Positions 34,062-41,767 of a stretch of 64,000 nucleotides of DNA are shown piece after piece. Source of the stretch: Roseiarcus sp963794655 (GTDB lineage: Bacteria > Pseudomonadota > Alphaproteobacteria > Rhizobiales > Beijerinckiaceae); contig CAWCEV010000008.1 in assembly GCA_963794655.1 (NCBI GenBank), forward strand, positions 620,001 through 684,000, read 5' to 3'. The notes under the pieces are model-generated. The model ran no database searches. It was not told where the DNA came from and was given only the letters and a program-made list of their open reading frames with translations. Within the stretch, counting starts at the first letter, position 1. Every line of letters starts with the position of its first letter. The position numbers and the translations under genes were made by a program.

Positions 34062-35153
34062 TTATCGGCCGATGGCCGAACCGTCATGACCTCTGAACAG
34101 ATAGATCTTCGCCGGGTCAATAATAATCGGAAGCTTGTCGCCTTCCTTGAGCTTCACCGCCTGCGCCTCCGGTAGAACCATCCGAAGCGGCTGGTTCTGC
34201 GCGAGAAGCGACACGATCGTGATGTCTCCTAAGGGCTCGAGCTGCTGCACGATCGGTTCGCTCGAAGCAGACCAGCGATCGGCGAGGCGGATATCGGACG
34301 GCCGGACACCGAGCGACACGGGCTCTCCTGCCGCGAGCGGTGCAGCGAGCGGCGGTCGGCCCAATCGTCCGAACGGCGTCTCGAGGCTTAATCCATCGCC
34401 CCCCACTCTGATGTCGAAGATGTTCATGTGCGGCGAGCCGATCTTGCTCGCGACGTAGCGATCGACCGGCCGTTCGTAGAGATCGTCCGGCGTGCCCTGC
34501 TGAACTGCGCGGCCGGCCCTGAGGACCGCGATCTCTTCGCCCATCGACAGCGCTTCGAGTTCGTCGGGCGTCGCATAGACGACCGTCATGCCGAACTGGC
34601 GGTGGAGCCGCTTGAGCTCCGCCCGCATATCGTGCCTGAGCTTGGCGTCGAGGTTGGTGAGAGGCTCGTCCAGGAGCAGAATCCCCGGCGTCCGTATCAA
34701 CGAGCGGCCGAGGGCCACGCGCTGCTGCTCGCCTCCCGAGAGCGTTGCCGGCTTCTGCTCTAGCCGATGCGCGAGCTTGAGCATGTGAGCCGTCTCGCGG
34801 ACCCGCCTGGCGACATCGTTCGATGGGACGCCGTCCTCGATCAACGGATAAGCGAGATTCTTGAAGACGGTCAGGTGTGGATAGAGCGCAAACGACTGGA
34901 ATACCATCGAGACGCCGCGCCCCTTGACCGGGGCGTCGGTTACGTCGCGATCCCCGATGCGTATCGATCCGCTATCCGGTCGAACGAGTCCTGAAACGGC
35001 TCTCAAGGTCGTGGTTTTGCCAACCGCGCTCGGCCCGAACAGCACGAAGAACCGGCCAGCGGCGACATCGAGGTCGAGGCCATCGAGGGCGCGCACCTTG
35101 TCGTAGGTCTTGGTGACCGCCGAAAGGGACAGCGCAACCGCCTTTCCACCCAT
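34062..35153 (-). CDS. CUT1 ABC importer ATPase B (H-loop His replaced by Pro)
   Basis: 363 residues from ATG 35153 (M-G-G-K-A-V-A-L). Walker A G-P-S-A-V-G-K-T-T (40-48), Q-loop Gln86, signature L-S-G-G-E (138-142), Walker B L-L-L-D-E-P (Glu163) are normal. The switch motif reads Y-A-T-P-D-E-L-E, with Pro196 where a catalytic His is expected. It carries the TOBE region. Together with ATPase A it gives a MalK-like heterodimer with one complete and one defective ATP site. Ends 38 bp before the binding-protein start. Confidence 0.85.
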   Translation of the reverse strand: MGGKAVALSLSAVTKTYDKVRALDGLDLDVAAGRFFVLFGPSAVGKTTTLRAVSGLVRPDSGSIRIGDRDVTDAPVKGRGVSMVFQSFALYPHLTVFKNLAYPLIEDGVPSNDVARRVRETAHMLKLAHRLEQKPATLSGGEQQRVALGRSLIRTPGILLLDEPLTNLDAKLRHDMRAELKRLHRQFGMTVVYATPDELEALSMGEEIAVLRAGRAVQQGTPDDLYERPVDRYVASKIGSPHMNIFDIRVGGDGLSLETPFGRLGRPPLAAPLAAGEPVSLGVRPSDIRLADRWSASSEPIVQQLEPLGDITIVSLLAQNQPLRMVLPEAQAVKLKEGDKLPIIIDPAKIYLFRGHDGSAIGR

Positions 35154-35239
35154 CTGCGTTTCGAACTCCCTCTTTGCACGGGCTTGTTGCACAGACCGCC
35201 CGCCGAAACTTCGGCCGGGCGCTTCCGGCCGATCGCCCT

Positions 35240-36379
35240 CTAAGGCTTCTCCCACGCGCCGTTCTGCGCCGAGCGCAGCACGGCGTCCGTCACCCGGTCA
35301 GTGGCGAGCGCATCCCTGAAGGTTGGCGCCGCCGCCTTTCCGGAGCCGAGCCCATCGAGAAAATCGGCCACCTGGTGAACGAATGTGTGTTCGTAGCCGA
35401 TTTGCAAGCCCGGCACCCACCAGCGGCTCATATACGGTTGGTCGGCATCCGTGATGTGCACCGACCTCCAGCCACGCACGATACCCTCGTCGCGGTGGTC
35501 GAAATACTGCAACCGATGCAGATCGTGCAGGTCCCAGAAGATCGAGGCGTGTTCACCGTTGATCTCAAATGTATAGAGCGCCTTATGGCCGCGCGCGTAG
35601 CGCGTCGCCTCGAAGCTCGCCAGCGAGCCGTTGGCGAAGCGCGCGAGAAAGAGGCTTGCGTCGTCGATTCCCACCCGCTCGACCTTTCCGGTCAGGTTAT
35701 GCATCCGCTCCTTGACGAAGGTCTCGGTCATAGCGGTGACTTTGTCGATGCCTCCGTTGAGCCAGAGCGCAGTGTCGATGCAATGCGCCAGCAGGTCTCC
35801 GGTCACACCGCTGCCCGCGACGCCAACGTCCAGGCGCCAAAGTGCCGCCCCTCCTTGATGGAGGTCCTTCGAAATGGTCCAGTCTTGCAGGAATTTCGCG
35901 CGATAGTGATAGACGCGTCCGAGCCGGCCCTCATCGATAAGCTGCTTTGCCAAGGTCACCGCCGGCACGCGCCGGTAATTGTACCAGACCATGTTCTGGA
36001 CTTTGGCGCGCTCGACTGCTTCCGTCATTTTGGCGGATTCGGCCGCGTTGCGGCCGAGCGGCTTTTCGCACATGACCATCTTGCCCGCCGCCGCAGCCGC
36101 GAGCGCGATCTCGGCGTGCGTGTCGTTGGGCGCGGCGATGTCAATAAGATCGATATCCTTCCGCTCGACCAGCTTGCGCCAATCGGTCTCGGCGGTCTCG
36201 TACTTCCACGTCTCGGCGAAGCTCGCGACCTTCTCCTTGTCTCGCCCGCACACGGCCTTGAGCACCGGCTCGTAGGGGACGTCGAAGAACTGGCTGACCT
36301 TCCCGAATGCGTTCGAATGCGTCCGGCCCATGAAGCCGTAGCCAACCATTCCAACGTTCAGCTTCTTTCGCTGAGCCAT
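35240..36379 (-). CDS. Gfo/Idh/MocA family dehydrogenase of the sugar operon
   Basis: 379 residues. Rossmann motif M-V-G-Y-G-F-M-G-R-T-H-S-N-A-F near the N-terminus, E-K-P in M-C-E-K-P-L-G-R-N, and a C-terminal domain with W-R-L-D-V-G-V-A-G-S-G-V-T-G-D-L, A-H-C-I-D-T. NAD-dependent oxidation of a sugar or inositol-like compound. Lies between the isomerase (46 bp upstream) and ATPase B (86 bp downstream), so it most likely acts on the transported substrate. A paralogue at 12652-13653 is in the Frc operon. Confidence 0.88.
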   Translation of the reverse strand: MAQRKKLNVGMVGYGFMGRTHSNAFGKVSQFFDVPYEPVLKAVCGRDKEKVASFAETWKYETAETDWRKLVERKDIDLIDIAAPNDTHAEIALAAAAAGKMVMCEKPLGRNAAESAKMTEAVERAKVQNMVWYNYRRVPAVTLAKQLIDEGRLGRVYHYRAKFLQDWTISKDLHQGGAALWRLDVGVAGSGVTGDLLAHCIDTALWLNGGIDKVTAMTETFVKERMHNLTGKVERVGIDDASLFLARFANGSLASFEATRYARGHKALYTFEINGEHASIFWDLHDLHRLQYFDHRDEGIVRGWRSVHITDADQPYMSRWWVPGLQIGYEHTFVHQVADFLDGLGSGKAAAPTFRDALATDRVTDAVLRSAQNGAWEKP

Positions 36380-36425
36380 CCTGTTTTCATTTCCTCCGGT
36401 TCATGTCTCTGCTTGTGGAGCCCCG

Positions 36426-37469
36426 CTAGCTCCAGCCGTGGGCCTCGCGCACGGCGACCATCGCGCCCAGAATGTCGTCCCACGTCTTCTGCTTCATCAT
36501 CTCCGAGTTCGGAAACATGCACCCGTCCCAGCAGATATGCTTGCAGACTTTGGTGAGGTCGCCCTTGTCGTCGCGAAGCCAGAAGGCCGCGTGATAGGTG
36601 ATATCGAGCTTTCCGTTGGGATCGCCGACCATGCAGTGGCGTCCCGTCTTTTCGTGAGAGCCTTCGCCTTTGACGGTCGCATCGTTCTGGGCGACGTGGA
36701 AGTCGATCGTCCACGGCCGCAGCGCGTGCGCAACCTCTTTCAGGGCGCCGTCGAGCGTCTTGCGGTCCTTCCAATCATAGTCCTTAGGCAGGATGCGATG
36801 CTCAGGCGCGTTGTAACCCATCGTGTAGAGCATCGTATGCGCCATGTCGGCCTGAAAACCGAGCGTCTTGGGCCGGCCGACCATCTCCAGAAGCTCCACC
36901 ATGTGCTTCCAGCTGTGCATGCCGCCCCAGCAGATTTCACCCTCCGCGGCGAGACGCTCGCCATGATGCTCCGCGGTGTCGCATGCCTCGCTGAAGGTCT
37001 TGGCGATCGCCTTCTGGCTCTCGGCGGGATGGGCTGCCCAGTCATGCACTCCGGTCGCCGAATCAATCCGGACGACGCCCGTCTGTCGAATCCCGATCTC
37101 GCGGAGTTGGCTCGCGATGCGGCAGGCCTTCTCGACCATCGTCAGAAAGTGCTTGCGCTCTTCCGCCGACCCCATCGCCGAGCCGCCGCCGACCGGCGGC
37201 CATACCGGCGCGACCACAGAGCCGACTTGAAGCCCATGTCCGGAGATCTTCTCAGCGAGGCGCTTGATGTCGTCCTCGCTCGAATCAATTGACGTGTGCG
37301 GGTCGGCGAGAAAAAGGTCGACGCCCTCGAACTTGGCGCCGTTGGCCCGCGCGGCGGCCGTCAGCCTCAGCATGGTGTCGAGGTCGATGGGCGGCTCCGA
37401 GTCTGGCCCCTTCCCGACCAGCCCCGGCCACATGGCGTTATGGAGTTTCGGGTAAATGTTGCCCGGCAC
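36426..37469 (-). CDS. TIM-barrel sugar-phosphate isomerase/epimerase, first gene of the sugar operon
   Basis: 347 residues from GTG 37469, preceded by A-rich AAGGAAGGAAAA. AP_endonuc_2 family with F-E-G-V-D-L-F-L, C-W-G-G-M-H-S-W-K-H-M-V-E-L-L, T-L-G-F-Q-A-D-M-A-H-T-M, and W-T-I-D-F-H-V-A-Q-N-D-A-T, which hold the metal-binding Glu, Asp and His residues. Probably converts the oxidised sugar to a usable keto form. First gene of the nine-gene leftward operon (37469 to 28034). Confidence 0.82.
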   Translation of the reverse strand: MPGNIYPKLHNAMWPGLVGKGPDSEPPIDLDTMLRLTAAARANGAKFEGVDLFLADPHTSIDSSEDDIKRLAEKISGHGLQVGSVVAPVWPPVGGGSAMGSAEERKHFLTMVEKACRIASQLREIGIRQTGVVRIDSATGVHDWAAHPAESQKAIAKTFSEACDTAEHHGERLAAEGEICWGGMHSWKHMVELLEMVGRPKTLGFQADMAHTMLYTMGYNAPEHRILPKDYDWKDRKTLDGALKEVAHALRPWTIDFHVAQNDATVKGEGSHEKTGRHCMVGDPNGKLDITYHAAFWLRDDKGDLTKVCKHICWDGCMFPNSEMMKQKTWDDILGAMVAVREAHGWS

Positions 37470-37664
37470 GCGTTTTCCTTCCTTTCGTCGCTTCGGGTTA
37501 AAGCCCGATTGCAGTAGCCGAGCAGCGTGGCTGATCGGATCTGCTTATCGTCGTTGGCTACACTAGTATCATCGACGGAAAAAGAAGCAAGATGAGGGAT
37601 CGAAGGGCCCGCAACGCGGCAGTTCGGGACCGGATTCCGCACTGCATCCCCTCGACAAAACGCA

Positions 37665-38150
37665 TGCGTTCGGCAGCGGATCTGCGTGACGCGCTTCGGA
37701 AGGAAACAATCGTCCCAAGATGCGATCGACCAGCGTTCCAAATTCCGCAGCCGGGCCTACGTGGGGCGGCAGGTTGATTGCGACGTCTAACGCGACCCCG
37801 CCATCTTCAAGCAACACGATCCGGTCCGCGAGCGCCACGGCTTCGGTGACGTCCGTGGTTGACGAGTATCGCGATGAACCGCTCGCCCCGCCCCACGATG
37901 AAGCGAAAGCGATGCTGGCGACCCGTGTCATCTTAGTCCTCGCTCGGGATGGTTGAGACGGCGCGCGCGATCTTTTTAACACGTGCTCGACCGCCGGTCG
38001 CCCGCCGGGGGTACCTGGGAGCTCGACTTTCCGTTACAAGCGATGTCCCGGACGTTGACATGCGTGGGATCTATCCCAGCCGCTCGAAGCGATCGGCGAC
38101 CCATTGCTGCTCGGCGATGACCTTGTCGTCGATCACGCAAAGGCGAATTC
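37665..38150 (-). pseudogene. Decayed remnants of sulfonate ABC transporter genes (ssuA- and ssuB-like)
   Basis: Two scraps read leftward. At ~38035-38150 a peptide like V-I-D-D-K-V-I-A-E-Q-Q and V-A-D-R-F-E-R-L-G, then a stop, then I-P-R-H-V-N-V-R-D matches the C-terminus of SsuA-type binding proteins. At ~37665-37870 D-V-T-E-A-V-A-L-A-D-R-I-V-L-L-E-D-G-G matches the post-H-loop part of SsuB ATPases, with a frameshift just before it. Walker motifs and the permease are gone. The adjacent TauE-type exporter fits an old sulfonate-use locus. Confidence 0.65.
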
Positions 38151-38744
38151 GGCGCGATCGACAGATCGCTTTTGCGCGGCAATCTCGACTCCGCTAACCG
38201 GGGAGAACGGGCGACCTCGTCACGCTGCGCGCTCGTTTAGCCGTAGCGACGCCGCCTGCGTTCAGCTCCTCGAGGAGCGCCGGATCTGGTGGAAATTCGA
38301 CTCATCGAACGGAAAGCCCGCGGAACTCGAAACGCGCCTTGAGATGCTTGCCCGACTTAGAGACCAAAAGGCGCCCTCGCCGCACACTTGCGCGCGCGGC
38401 TTTAGTCTAGTAATTAGATCAACTATTGTAGTAGGAGTCGCCGATGTCGCGCGCTCAAAGCAGCCTAAAAACGCCGGCCGGGCCACCCCAACTGTCCGCC
38501 GCTATCACGGTTCCTACGACTCGAAACGGAGATTGTGACCTTGCAATCTCCATTTCAAAGTCCATGGAACGCGGCGCGTGCCGGCCTTGGGCGGCTGAGT
38601 GGCTTGGTCGCCGCACGATATGATTTTCGACATCCTGGATCCCGGAGACCACTGGCGATCCGACGATCGCGAGCAACGCGGTCGGCACACGAAAACCATG
38701 AACGCGCCTCTTAGACTCGTCATGACTTACAGGAGCGGATCGCG
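38151..38744. other. Gene-poor region between ssu remnants and TSUP exporter
   Basis: 594 bp without a supported gene. It has an AT-rich spot at ~38405-38440 that could once have been a promoter for the leftward ssu remnants, and a hairpin GGAGATTG (38528-38535) / CAATCTCC (38544-38551). Confidence 0.45.
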
Positions 38745-39533
38745 TTGAGTTTTCTGCATCTGATCAACCCGCTCTACACGGCGTCAGGCTTTGCAGTCGG
38801 CATGTTGGTCGGGTTCACAGGCGTCGGCGGCGGCGCGCTGATGACTCCGCTTCTGGTCTTGCTGTTTGGCATTCATCCGGCCACCGCCGTCGGGACCGAT
38901 CTCCTTTACGCCGGGATCACGAAAATCGTCGGATCCTTCGTCCACGGGCGCAATCACGCGATCGACTGGCGGGTCACGGGACGGCTCGCATTAGGCAGCA
39001 TTCCTGCAGCGGCGTTGACGCTCTGGACGCTGTCGCATTTTGGGCTGGACTCAAAAGGAACCAGCGCCATCATCACCACGACTCTCGGATTTGCGCTGAT
39101 TCTGACCGCGGTCACGCTGATATTTCGCCGGCAGTTGCTAGCCGCCGTCGCATCGTTTCTGGATAAGCGCGACGACAGGCAAATTGCCTTGCTAACGACA
39201 ATGCTTGGCGTTGTGCTCGGGGTGATCGTCTCAATCTCGTCGGTCGGCGCTGGGGCCCTTGGCGTGACGGCATTGCTCATGCTTTATCCCAAAATGCCGA
39301 CAGTGCGGATCGTCGGTTCGGATATTGCCCACGCCGTGCCGCTCACGCTTCTTGCCGGCGCCGGCCATTGGTGGCTAGGCTCCGTCGACTGGCTGCTGCT
39401 CGTTTCGCTGCTGTCAGGTTCAATTCCGGGCATCGCGATCGGAAGTCATATCGCCTCCCGAGTGCCGGACAGCGTGTTGCGGCCGCTGATGGCCGGAACA
39501 CTGGCCCTCGTTGGCGGCAGGCTTGTTTTCTGA
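38745..39533 (+). CDS. TSUP/TauE-SafE family membrane exporter
   Basis: 262 residues from a TTG start placed after AGGAG. About eight hydrophobic segments and the family's repeated motif G-F-T-G-V-G-G-G-A-L-M-T-P and V-S-I-S-S-V-G-A-G-A-L-G (one per half). Proteins of this family export sulfite or sulfoacetate, or take up organosulfur compounds. Its location beside ssuA/ssuB remnants supports a sulfur role, perhaps sulfite export after sulfonate cleavage. No operon partner remains. Confidence 0.85.
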   Translation: MSFLHLINPLYTASGFAVGMLVGFTGVGGGALMTPLLVLLFGIHPATAVGTDLLYAGITKIVGSFVHGRNHAIDWRVTGRLALGSIPAAALTLWTLSHFGLDSKGTSAIITTTLGFALILTAVTLIFRRQLLAAVASFLDKRDDRQIALLTTMLGVVLGVIVSISSVGAGALGVTALLMLYPKMPTVRIVGSDIAHAVPLTLLAGAGHWWLGSVDWLLLVSLLSGSIPGIAIGSHIASRVPDSVLRPLMAGTLALVGGRLVF

Positions 39534-40163
39534 CGGCAGTTCAGCAGTCTCGAGCACGGGTTCGACGGAGCGCACCGCGGGGATCCCTTGGCGTCCGCTA
39601 AGCGAGCAGCCATGCCGTGCCATGCCAATTGATGCGGCCCACGCCTTGGTGCGGGTCATTTCCTCAACTGAACCCCCGTTGAAGCCGGCAACTTTCGGCT
39701 TGACCGGGGAACGAGCAGTGGACGGCGCCAAGGCGTCGAATGCAGCCCGCCCCGCGACAGCAACCCCGACCTGCCCGGAGACATTCGTCGATTACGTAGA
39801 CAGTCCGCACGAGTAGCGACGGTGCTCGTCTTGCAGATCCGTGTCTGTAGCAAGCCGTTTGAATCAGGTTCAGGAACAGCTGAGGCTGCTGATCGAGAAA
39901 ATGGAGGAGAGGCGGGAAGGCGAACTCGGCAATATTGCCACCCGATACGAGCGCAAGAAAAAGCCCTCGAAACGCCGACGGTTTCAAGGGCTTGAATTTG
40001 GTTGCGGGGGCTCGCAACTGCCTTGATTTGCTGCTCGTCGGGTAGCCCCCCACCCGAGGGCTTCCGCCCCATTTACCGCGCAACCGCTAAAGCGACGTGT
40101 GCAGGCCTTCAAGGGCAAGCGCGGCGGAAAGGTTGAGCGCTGGGACATACGCGGCCGCGCCAT
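39534..40163. other. Intergenic region with terminator and palindromes
   Basis: 630 bp with no supported gene; a 61-codon rightward frame at 39841 runs straight through the terminator and is rejected. Contains the terminator at 39961-39993 and a palindrome GTTGCG (40001-40006) / CGCAAC (40013-40018). The words TTGCGGGGGC and CGCAAC here recur at ~49204-49220. Confidence 0.5.
39957..39993 (-). terminator. Intrinsic terminator of the polysaccharide gene cluster
   Basis: Read leftward: AAGCCCT-t-GAAAC, loop, GTTTC-g-AGGGCTT, then TTTTTC. A 7-bp plus 5-bp stem with one mismatch between them, at 39961-39993, followed by the T-run at 39957-39961. It lies 171 bp downstream of the flippase gene, which it would terminate. 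Confidence 0.7.
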
Positions 40164-41708
40164 CTAAGGCGGCGCCGCGCTGACCGATCCGATGGTCCGG
40201 CGCCTAGCTCCTGACAGTCGGCTTTGCACGACCTTCACTGCAACGCCGATAGGCTGAACAAGCCTGAACAGACCAACGACGATGATGAGGTAGGTGATGG
40301 TGCAGATACCCACAGACAAAATGATGCGAATGACGCCGGGAAGACCGACCAGCACCATTGCCTGCGCCCACCAGCCGACGGCGGCGGTCACGATGGCGCC
40401 GATCGACTGCCTGCCTGTGGCTCGGATTACGAACACTGCATCGATGCCGACCGGGCCGCCGGCATAGCTGACCGCCGGAACGGCGAAGAGGAAGCTCGCT
40501 ATCACGATAGCCGCCGCAATCCCGATAGGCCCAAAGGGCAAACCTGCAAGAACGGCCACAAAATGGATAGCGAAGGTAACGATTCCCCAATTTCTCCATC
40601 GGTCCGCTCGTCCAAGGGCAAGGTGGATCCAGCCTTGCGACCACTCGACGACCTGAGGAATTCCCCGCAACGCGAGAATACTGAGTATCAGGCCGGCAGC
40701 CTGCCATTTCTTTCCCAACAACTGGGTCGTCACATCCTGGCCCGTCACCGACAGGATCGCGGCCGCGGGCATCACAAAAAATGACAGGATAGACAATGCC
40801 GCCTCATATTCTTGTCGAAGCGATCCCGGATTCGATTGGAGTTTACTGAGCGCCGAGCTTGCGACGTTGTGGAGCGGACTCAGCACCGCGAAGTAGTTGT
40901 CATAAAGCGATACCGCATTTTGGAAATAGCCGACCGCCTCGACACTATAGAATAGACCGAGCGCAATTCGGTCAAGCACTCTGGAGATGCAATTCAGGAA
41001 TAGGTAACTGACGACGTGCCATCCGAAACGGACCATCGAGGCTACTTCGCTGTCAAAGATGGGTAAGCCGGGCCGCCAGGGGCATACATACCAAGCGCCG
41101 ATAGCAACGATGAGTGCATTCGCAATAGGACGGATCACCAGCGCCCAATAGCCGTAACCGCAAACCGCGGCAACAAGCGCGGTCGCAAATCCCGCCAATG
41201 AACCGAGAATAACCACTTTACTGATTGCAGCAAATTGCATGTTTCGTCGTAAAAGCGCTAAGTGCTGTGTTGAGAGTCCAGCCATTACGAAGGTGGGGGA
41301 AGAATAGACCGCAATGGCCGTGAGCCTCGGTTCGCGAAATATCCATGCGATCAACGGGCCGCAAGCTGCCAGCGTGACCGCGACCGTCAGCCCGATGCCG
41401 GTGCTGATCCAAAAAAGACTGCTAACCTGAGCTTTTGTTATCTTCAGTCTTTGTACCGCGGCGTCTCCGAGTCCGAAATCGATCAGCGATGGCGCAAAGC
41501 TCGTGAGAATGATGATGAGCGCGACCAAGCCAAAATCTTCCGGCGTCAGCAGTCGCGCCAGGACTACGGCTGAAACGATCTGAAGGACCGCGTTGCCGTA
41601 CTGCATGGCGACCGATATGGCGCCGCCCCGCAAAGCATGGGGTCCGCCTCCAGTCGACGGCTCAGGCGCCTTATGCGCCTCGAAATAAGCTTCCGCGCAT
41701 TCCGTCAT
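40164..41708 (-). CDS. Polysaccharide flippase (Wzx/WzxC-like)
   Basis: 514 residues with about 12-14 hydrophobic segments. The start T-E-C-A-E-A-Y and the W-S-Q-G-W-I-H-L-A-L-G-R loop are unremarkable, but L-A-R-L-L-T-P-E-D-F-G-L-V-A-L, the first-helix loop of MATE/MOP flippases of the polysaccharide-exporter (WzxC, RfbX) group, is clear. Would flip undecaprenyl-linked sugar units across the inner membrane. Start ATG at 41708; last gene in the leftward run after the GT2-GNAT fusion gene (59-bp gap). Confidence 0.82.
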   Translation of the reverse strand: MTECAEAYFEAHKAPEPSTGGGPHALRGGAISVAMQYGNAVLQIVSAVVLARLLTPEDFGLVALIIILTSFAPSLIDFGLGDAAVQRLKITKAQVSSLFWISTGIGLTVAVTLAACGPLIAWIFREPRLTAIAVYSSPTFVMAGLSTQHLALLRRNMQFAAISKVVILGSLAGFATALVAAVCGYGYWALVIRPIANALIVAIGAWYVCPWRPGLPIFDSEVASMVRFGWHVVSYLFLNCISRVLDRIALGLFYSVEAVGYFQNAVSLYDNYFAVLSPLHNVASSALSKLQSNPGSLRQEYEAALSILSFFVMPAAAILSVTGQDVTTQLLGKKWQAAGLILSILALRGIPQVVEWSQGWIHLALGRADRWRNWGIVTFAIHFVAVLAGLPFGPIGIAAAIVIASFLFAVPAVSYAGGPVGIDAVFVIRATGRQSIGAIVTAAVGWWAQAMVLVGLPGVIRIILSVGICTITYLIIVVGLFRLVQPIGVAVKVVQSRLSGARRRTIGSVSAAPP

Positions 41709-41767
41709 GCTTGGTCAAGTGTCCTCGTCTTGTTCGATCCGACCGCGATCTCAGCTTCCACCCATTC

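Noticed and set aside
28034..37469. Glycerol transporter glpSTPQV by name
   Set aside because: The layout is similar, with two ATPases and a small membrane protein, but the isomerases and Gfo/Idh/MocA gene do not fit glycerol use; no gene symbols assigned.
38405..38440. Promoter for a sulfonate operon
   Set aside because: AT-rich but no consistent -35/-10, and the genes it would serve are dead.
39841..40026. Rightward 61-residue ORF with a coiled-coil look
   Set aside because: It runs through the terminator at 39957-39993 and has no homology recognised.
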